From contig JBHHZJ010000027.1 in assembly GCA_046758005.1 (NCBI GenBank), positions 1-34,984 of the forward strand: a DNA stretch of 34,984 nucleotides, read 5' to 3'. Shown here in pieces: positions 28,953-34,984 of this stretch. The first letter of the stretch is position 1, and every line of letters starts with the position of its first letter. The notes beneath the pieces are model-generated. The model was not told where the DNA came from and ran no database searches. It was given only the letters and a program-made list of their open reading frames with translations. Source of the DNA: JBHHZJ01 sp046758005. Its GTDB lineage: Bacteria; Pseudomonadota; Alphaproteobacteria; Kiloniellales; J153. A program made the translations under genes and the position numbers.

Positions 28953-29975
28953 TCAGTACGCGCGCTCGACGCAGAAGTCGACGAGGTCGAGCAGCTCCTG
29001 CTTGACGACGCACGGCGGGAACACCGCGAGCGCCTCGCGCGCGCGGGCGCCGTAGCCGCGGGCGCGCGCCATGGCCTCGTCGAGCGCGCCGTGCCGGCGC
29101 ATGAGGTCCATGGCGCGCTCCAGGTCCTCCTCGCTCTGGTCCAGGTCCTCCAGACAGCGCCGCCAGAACGCGCGTTCGCCCGCGTCGCCGCGCCGGATGG
29201 CCAGGATCACCGGAAGCGTGATCTTGCCTTCGTGGAAATCGTCGCCGACGCTCTTGCCGAGCTCGATCTCGCGAGCGGAAAAGTCGAGCACGTCGTCGAC
29301 GAGCTGGAAGGCGATCCCGAAGTTGCGGCCGTAGGCATCCAGCGCGTGCTCCTCGGCCTCCGGCCGTTCGGCCACGACCGCGCCGATTCGGCACGCGGCG
29401 GCGAACAGCGCGGCGGTCTTGGCGCCGATCACCTGCAGGTGGTCCTGCTCGGTCGTCTCGGTGTCGTTCGAGGTGATCAGTTGCTGCACCTCGCCCTCGG
29501 CGATCACGGCCGAGGCGTTCGACAGGATCTCGAGGACCTTCAGGGAGCCGTCGGCCACCATGAGCTGGAAGGCGCGGCTGAACAGGAAGTCGCCGACCAG
29601 CACGCTCGGCTGATTGCCCCACAGCGCGTTGGCGGTCGACAGCCCGCGGCGCAGATCGCTCTGGTCGACCACGTCGTCGTGCAGCAGCGTGGCCGTGTGG
29701 ATGAACTCGACGCAGGCGGCCAGGCCGATGTGGCGGCGCCCCTGATAACCGCACAGGCGCGCCGAGGCCAGGGTCAGAATCGGGCGCAGCCGCTTGCCGC
29801 CGGCGGCGATGATATGCCCCGCCAGTTGCGGGATCAGCCCGACCGGCGAATGCATGCGTTCCAGGATCAGGCGGTTGACGGCCTGCAGTTCGTCGGCCAC
29901 CAGGACGGTAAGCGACTCCAGTCCGGTTCGGGGACCGGTTTCCTGCGCGACATCCACGCCGGCGACGACCGTCAA
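28953..29975 (-). CDS. ispB: Polyprenyl diphosphate synthase (octaprenyl/decaprenyl type)
   Basis: The product is 340 residues. It builds the isoprenoid side chain for ubiquinone from farnesyl/geranyl diphosphate and isopentenyl diphosphate. The first aspartate-rich motif lies in ATLLHDDVVDQSDLRRG near residue 98 and the second in FQLVDDVLDFSARE near 225, both present in trans-prenyl elongating enzymes. GGKRLRP near 60 and KTAALFAAAC near 185 are also family motifs. The start is TTG 29975 with AAGGGAG upstream; a GTG eight codons later is an alternative. It lies divergent from the DUF2007 gene and is a host gene. Confidence 0.93.
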   Translation of the reverse strand: MTVVAGVDVAQETGPRTGLESLTVLVADELQAVNRLILERMHSPVGLIPQLAGHIIAAGGKRLRPILTLASARLCGYQGRRHIGLAACVEFIHTATLLHDDVVDQSDLRRGLSTANALWGNQPSVLVGDFLFSRAFQLMVADGSLKVLEILSNASAVIAEGEVQQLITSNDTETTEQDHLQVIGAKTAALFAAACRIGAVVAERPEAEEHALDAYGRNFGIAFQLVDDVLDFSAREIELGKSVGDDFHEGKITLPVILAIRRGDAGERAFWRRCLEDLDQSEEDLERAMDLMRRHGALDEAMARARGYGARAREALAVFPPCVVKQELLDLVDFCVERAY

Positions 29976-30120
29976 CGCGTTCTCCCTTGTGTTGGCCCCG
30001 CGCGGCCTGGCCCGCTATCATGGCCCGGGCCGCCGCGGAACGGGCGCTTGAGGCCGAGGATAAGTTGATCTGCGGGCCGGTCAAGTCCGACGCGGGACGG
30101 CGAACCGGGAGGCGCGTTGC

Positions 30121-30336
30121 GTGAGAGAGCTTTTGCGCACCAACGACGTGGTCAAGCTGTCCTGGCTTCAGGCCCTGCTCGCCGATGCCGGGATCGAGGC
30201 GATCGTCCTCGATGTCCACACCAGCGTCATCGAGGGCTCGATCGGGGCGATCCCGCGTCGTCTCGCGGTGAGCGACGAGGATTATCCGCGGGCGCGGCGC
30301 GTGTTCAAGGCGGCCGGCGAGGACGTCGGATCGTGA
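30121..30336 (+). CDS. DUF2007 family protein
   Basis: The product is 71 residues. MRELLRTNDVVKLSWLQALLADAGI is the N-terminus of DUF2007 (putative prokaryotic signal-transducing protein), followed by a RLAVSDEDYPRARRVF end. The reaction is unknown. GTG 30121 is the start; the stop overlaps the next gene (GTGA). In alphaproteobacteria this gene often lies between a polyprenyl synthase and a tRNA methyltransferase, as here. Confidence 0.88.
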   Translation: MRELLRTNDVVKLSWLQALLADAGIEAIVLDVHTSVIEGSIGAIPRRLAVSDEDYPRARRVFKAAGEDVGS

Positions 30337-31112
30337 TCGCCGATCCCGGAGCCGGCGCGCGCGCGGCCCAAGGCGCCGCGGGCCCGAGCGAGGATGCGCT
30401 GCTCGGCGGGCGCGTGCGCCTGTTGCAGCCCGTCGAGGGGTACCGGGTGGCCATCGACCCGGTGTTCCTGGCCGCGGGCGTGCCCGCGGTCGCGGGCGAA
30501 AGCGTGCTCGATCTGGGCTGCGGCGTCGGCGCGGCCGCGCTCTGCCTGCTCGCGCGCGTCCCCGAACTGCGCGTCACCGGTCTGGAGATCCAAGCCGACC
30601 TGGTGCGCCTGGCCGGCGAGAACGCGCGGCTCAACGGCGTCGCCGACCGATTCCTGCCGATCGCCGGGGACGTGGCCAAACCGCCGCCGCGCCTGGCCCC
30701 CGGCGCCTTTCACCACGTGATGTGCAACCCGCCCCATTTGCCGGGCGGTCGGTCGCATCCGCCGGCCCACCCGGGGCGGGCGGCGGCCAGCCGGGAGGGC
30801 GCGGCCGGCCTGGCCGACTGGGTCGTCACCGCGCTCGCCATGGTCCGCCCAAAGGGCAGCGTCACGTTCGTTCATCGGGCCGACCGGCTCGACGCCCTGT
30901 TGTCGGTCCTGCACCGCCGCGCCGGGGAGATCGTCGTCTTTCCGCTCTGGCCCGGGCGCGGCAAGCCGGCCAAGCGCGTGATCGTCCGGGCGCGCAAGGA
31001 AGTGGCCACGCCGCTTCGCCTGACCCCCGGCCTGGTGCTCCACGATTCGGACGGCCGCTTCACGGCGCAGGCCGAGTCGGTGCTGCGGGAGGCCGTCCCG
31101 CTCGCCTTTTAG
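30333..31112 (+). CDS. tRNA1(Val) A37 N6-methyltransferase-like (TrmN6/YfiC family)
   Basis: The product is 259 residues. SVLDLGCGVGAAALCLL near 58 is the SAM-binding motif and HVMCNPPHLPGG near 130 the catalytic (N)PP(H/Y) motif, as in TrmN6/YfiC. LLGGRVRLLQPVEGYRVAIDPVFLAA at 24-49 is its usual N-terminal signature. The target is adenine 37 in tRNA1(Val) by family; actual target not shown here. The start overlaps the DUF2007 stop. The S49 peptidase gene follows with its own promoter. Confidence 0.9.
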   Translation: MIADPGAGARAAQGAAGPSEDALLGGRVRLLQPVEGYRVAIDPVFLAAGVPAVAGESVLDLGCGVGAAALCLLARVPELRVTGLEIQADLVRLAGENARLNGVADRFLPIAGDVAKPPPRLAPGAFHHVMCNPPHLPGGRSHPPAHPGRAAASREGAAGLADWVVTALAMVRPKGSVTFVHRADRLDALLSVLHRRAGEIVVFPLWPGRGKPAKRVIVRARKEVATPLRLTPGLVLHDSDGRFTAQAESVLREAVPLAF

Positions 31113-31134
31113 CCCGCCGCCTCGTCGCCGGCCA

Positions 31135-31163
31135 TTGGCAGCGGTGCGCGCAAATTCTATTCT
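31135..31163 (+). promoter_or_regulatory. Promoter with leaderless placement for the S49 peptidase gene
   Basis: TTGGCA at 31135-31140 and TATTCT at 31158-31163 are separated by exactly 17 bp. The end of the -10 box is 7 bp from the A of ATG 31171, the place where transcription would start. There is no ribosome binding site before this ATG. Confidence 0.7.
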
Positions 31164-31170
31164 TGCCGAC

Positions 31171-32058
31171 ATGGATCTCCGGGGGCTGCTGACGTATCTG
31201 CCGGTCAAGCGGTTCAAGAGCCCGCCGCCGATCGTCGCCGTGGTGCGGCTGGTCGGCGTGATCGGCGCAGTCGGCCCGTGGCGCGGCGGCCTGACGCTGG
31301 CCGGGCTCGACCCCGCGATCGAACGGGCCTTCAAGCTGCGCCGCCTGCAGGCGGTGGCCCTGGCGATCAACTCCCCGGGCGGCTCGCCGACCCAGTCCGA
31401 CCTCATCGCGCGGCGGATCCGCGACCTGGCCCAGGAGAAGGGCGTGCCGGTCCTGGCCTTCTGCGAGGACGTGGCGGCCTCCGGCGGGTACTGGCTGGCC
31501 TGTGCGGCCGACGAGATCTACGCGCGCGAGACCTCGGTCGTTGGCTCGATCGGGGTGATCGCCGCGGGCTTCGGCTTTCCCGAGCTCCTGCAGCGCATCG
31601 GCGTTGAGCGCCGGGTCTACACGGCCGGCGACAAGAAAGCGATGCTCGATCCGTTTCAGGCGGAAAAGCGCGGCGACGTGGACCGCCTCAAGGTGCTCCA
31701 GAAGGACGTCCACGAGAGCTTCATGGCGACCGTGCGCGAGCGCCGCGGCGCGCGGCTCAAGGGCGGCGAGAAGACCCTGTTCAGCGGCGAGTTCTGGTCC
31801 GGCAAGAGGGCGGTCGAGCTGGGCCTGGTCGACGGGGTCGGCGAGATGCGGCAGATCCTGCGCGCGCGCTACGGCGACCGGGTCGTGCTCAGGCGGGTCG
31901 ACGCGGGACGGCCGTGGTGGCGCCGGCGCATCGGCATGGCGGCCGAGGACGCCGCCGGGACGTGGCCCGTCTTGCGCCGGCCGGATCCGCGCGACTGGTT
32001 CGCCGGGCTGATCGCGGCGGTGGAGGAGCGCGCCCTCTGGTCCCGCTTCGGGTTCTAG
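31171..32058 (+). CDS. S49 family serine peptidase (SppA/SohB-like)
   Basis: The product is 295 residues. INSPGGSPTQSD near 66-77 and AFCEDVAASGGYWLACAADEIYA near 96-118 hold the S49 signature, with Ser104 in A-A-S-G-G as the nucleophile; VVGSIGVI near 125 and the AGDKKAMLDPF segment near 152-162, with Lys155 or Lys156 as the likely general base, follow. These enzymes cut signal peptides or membrane-bound peptides in the periplasm. ATG 31171 is used as transcription probably starts there. It is a host gene, common next to the TrmN6-like gene in alphaproteobacteria. Confidence 0.9.
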   Translation: MDLRGLLTYLPVKRFKSPPPIVAVVRLVGVIGAVGPWRGGLTLAGLDPAIERAFKLRRLQAVALAINSPGGSPTQSDLIARRIRDLAQEKGVPVLAFCEDVAASGGYWLACAADEIYARETSVVGSIGVIAAGFGFPELLQRIGVERRVYTAGDKKAMLDPFQAEKRGDVDRLKVLQKDVHESFMATVRERRGARLKGGEKTLFSGEFWSGKRAVELGLVDGVGEMRQILRARYGDRVVLRRVDAGRPWWRRRIGMAAEDAAGTWPVLRRPDPRDWFAGLIAAVEERALWSRFGF

Positions 32059-32176
32059 CAGCTCGCCGAACAATGTCGCCGGCGGCGGTTTCTGGACCGC
32101 GCGGGAGTCGGAACGGCGCGGCCAAGATCGCGGCCCGGCTCGCCACGGCCGCCGGCGGGGCGGTGCGGGGGCGGCT

Positions 32177-32689
32177 TTACCCGTCCGGCTCGGGCTTGAG
32201 CACCCGGTGCAGGTCGAGCACCGGCGGGGCGACGTCGGTCTGGCACAGCATGTCGTGGACCTGGCCGCGGTGGTGGGTCTGGTGGTTGAAGAGGTGGGCG
32301 ACCAAGAGGTCCACCGGGTCCTCGAAGAGCCGCCCCTCGTTGTTGACGTAAGGGATCGTGCCGCGCAGGAACTCCGCCGTGAGCCCCGCCGCGAACGCTT
32401 CGATCCGCGCGTCCTCGGCCGCGCGCGCCGTGCGCAGGTCGTCGAAGTCCTCGTAGAGGATGGCGTCCAGGCCCGTTGACGGCGCCTGCCCGCCGGCAAA
32501 GCGCGTCAGCCAGATTCGGTCGCCGACCATGACATGGTTGAGCGTGCCGTGGATGGACTTGAAGAAGGCCGGGCGCACCTTCTTGCGCTCGGCCTCGGAA
32601 AGCCGCGCGCAGGCCGCGTACAGCCGCTCGTTGGCGAGCCGGTTGTAGCGCGCGAGCGTCCGGAAGTTGCGGATCAGGGCATTCGTCAC
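32177..32689 (-). CDS. DinB family protein
   Basis: The product is 170 residues, a four-helix bundle metal-binding protein. The usual three His are in LNHVMVGD near residue 51 and in HLFNHQTHHRGQVH near 133-146. ATLARYNRLANERLYAA at the N-terminus is typical for DinB proteins of the damage-inducible superfamily; the substrate is unknown. The GTG start at 32689 lacks a clear ribosome binding site. It converges with the S49 peptidase gene, 118 bp apart. Confidence 0.87.
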   Translation of the reverse strand: MTNALIRNFRTLARYNRLANERLYAACARLSEAERKKVRPAFFKSIHGTLNHVMVGDRIWLTRFAGGQAPSTGLDAILYEDFDDLRTARAAEDARIEAFAAGLTAEFLRGTIPYVNNEGRLFEDPVDLLVAHLFNHQTHHRGQVHDMLCQTDVAPPVLDLHRVLKPEPDG

Positions 32690-32844
32690 CGAGAGGATTC
32701 CTTCTTCGACGAGGCGTTGCTCCGCGCCGCCACGCGTCCTTTTCGCCGGGCAAGAGCTTACCTCTGGGCCGGCGCCCGAAAAAAGCGCACAGTCGCGCCA
32801 CGCGAGACCCGCGCCCGGCGACGGGCATTCGGAGCGTTTCCGAC

Positions 32845-33462
32845 ATGGGCTTCTATCAGCGACATATCGTGCCCCATCTGATCCACCTGTCGATGAGCAA
32901 CCGGCAGGCCACGCGTTGGCGCGCGCGCGTCGTGCCCGCGGCGCGCGGGCGGGTGCTGGAGATCGGGGCGGGCTCCGGCCTCAATCTTCCCTTCTACGGG
33001 CCGGAGGTGCGGGCCGTGACCGCGCTCGAGCCGTCCGAGGCGCTTCTGGCCAAGGCCGCGAAACGGGCGCGCCACGCGGCCTTCGACATCGAGCTCGTGC
33101 ACGGCGTGGCCGAGGACCTCCGGTTCGAGGACCGGGCGTTCGACAGCGTGGTCATGACCTGGACGCTCTGTTCCATCGGCGATCCGGCCACCGCGCTCGC
33201 CCAGATGCGCCGCGTCTTGAATCCGGACGGCGAGCTGATCTTCATCGAACACGGCCTGTCGCCCGATTCGGGCGTGGCCGCGTGGCAGCGGCGGCTCAAC
33301 CCGCTGTGGAACCGCTGTTCGGGCGGATGCAACCTGAACCGTCCGATCGGCGACCTGATCCGCGCCGCGGGCTTCGTTTTGAACGGCCTGGAGACCGGGT
33401 ATCTCATCAAGGGTCCGCGGCCTCTCACCTACCACTATCGCGGGCGGGCGCGGCCGGCCTGA
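32845..33462 (+). CDS. Class I SAM-dependent methyltransferase (METTL7-like)
   Basis: The product is 205 residues. RVLEIGAGSGLNLPFYGPEV near 37 is the SAM motif I, FDSVVMTWTLCSIGDP near 100 motif II/III and LIFIEHGLSPDSGVAAWQRRLNPLWNRCSGGCN (in two parts) resembles METTL7/UbiE-like enzymes. The N-terminal part includes MGFYQRHIVPHLIHLSMSN, as in the METTL7 subgroup. The methyl acceptor is unknown. It precedes lepA and is a host gene. Confidence 0.85.
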   Translation: MGFYQRHIVPHLIHLSMSNRQATRWRARVVPAARGRVLEIGAGSGLNLPFYGPEVRAVTALEPSEALLAKAAKRARHAAFDIELVHGVAEDLRFEDRAFDSVVMTWTLCSIGDPATALAQMRRVLNPDGELIFIEHGLSPDSGVAAWQRRLNPLWNRCSGGCNLNRPIGDLIRAAGFVLNGLETGYLIKGPRPLTYHYRGRARPA

Positions 33463-33516
33463 GGCGCGCCGCACGGCCCCGCGATTCGGCTTCGGCCCGG
33501 CGCCCGCGCGGTCCCC

Positions 33517-33545
33517 TTGGCGCTGCCCGGCGCCGGTGCTATAGC
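33517..33545 (+). promoter_or_regulatory. Promoter-like hexamers just upstream of lepA
   Basis: TTGGCG at 33517-33522 and TATAGC at 33540-33545 are separated by exactly 17 bp. The predicted start (about 33552) is only a few bases before ATG 33557, so the lepA transcript would have almost no leader; no ribosome binding site is visible. Confidence 0.6.
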
Positions 33546-33556
33546 CAGCCTCGTCC

Positions 33557-34984
<1,428 letters not shown>

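Noticed and set aside
28869..30068. Plus-strand open frame of 399 codons
   Set aside because: Antisense to the polyprenyl diphosphate synthase, which has both aspartate-rich motifs and a credible start; the plus frame has no motif.
29976..30120. Promoters in the divergent ispB/DUF2007 interval
   Set aside because: Weak -10-like matches exist (for example TGATAG on the minus strand), but no convincing -35 with correct spacing, so none is annotated.

Overview
This is a GC-rich window (about 70% by eye) from an alphaproteobacterium, most likely Rhodospirillales or a close relative. Positions 1 to about 28,480 are the late (packaging, head, tail, lysis) part of a siphovirus-type prophage with HK97-like and gene-transfer-agent-like (GTA-like) genes. 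From about 28,950 to the end lie host housekeeping genes. No integrase, repressor or replication gene is visible, so the left end of the prophage is outside the window and its right end falls in 28,454-28,952.

The prophage core follows the order typical of RcGTA-like and HK97-like clusters: small terminase, large terminase, portal, prohead protease, major capsid, head-tail connector, head closure, HK97 gp10-type protein, DUF3168 tail completion protein, major tail protein, tail assembly chaperone pair, tape measure, DUF2460, DUF2163, NlpC/P60 peptidase and a large tail hub protein. A small lysis-like set of short membrane proteins and lipoproteins follows. Three blocks of extra genes interrupt this core. 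Block A (4,215-6,171, portal to protease) holds a convergent hicB/hicA toxin-antitoxin pair, a His/Gly/Tyr-rich secreted protein and a DUF1330 protein. Block B (8,604-12,140, capsid to connector) holds a structured intergenic region and fibre-type proteins, one with degenerate Leu-Asp-Ala-Ala-Val repeats. Block C (13,986-19,076, DUF3168 to major tail protein) is a 5-kb cassette of sugar-related genes: a GGGPSL Rossmann protein, two related capsule-type transferase-like proteins, a heptosyltransferase-like protein, an FkbM methyltransferase and a GT8-like glycosyltransferase, with a TerB-like gene on the opposite strand.

Fine-scale features include a 153-bp-spaced duplicated hairpin region upstream of the terminase genes, a triplicated 24-bp hairpin unit inserted in frame in the large terminase gene, an A8 slippery run at the tail-chaperone junction, a 7-nt tandem array abutting the DUF2460 start codon, and a beta-propeller-like insertion in the tail hub protein.

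The host segment carries a polyprenyl diphosphate synthase (minus strand), a divergent set of DUF2007 protein, TrmN6-like methyltransferase and S49 peptidase, a DinB-family protein (minus strand), a METTL7-like methyltransferase, and the first 476 codons of lepA. The S49 peptidase and lepA have promoter-like hexamers with 17-bp spacers placed so that their transcripts would be leaderless or nearly so.
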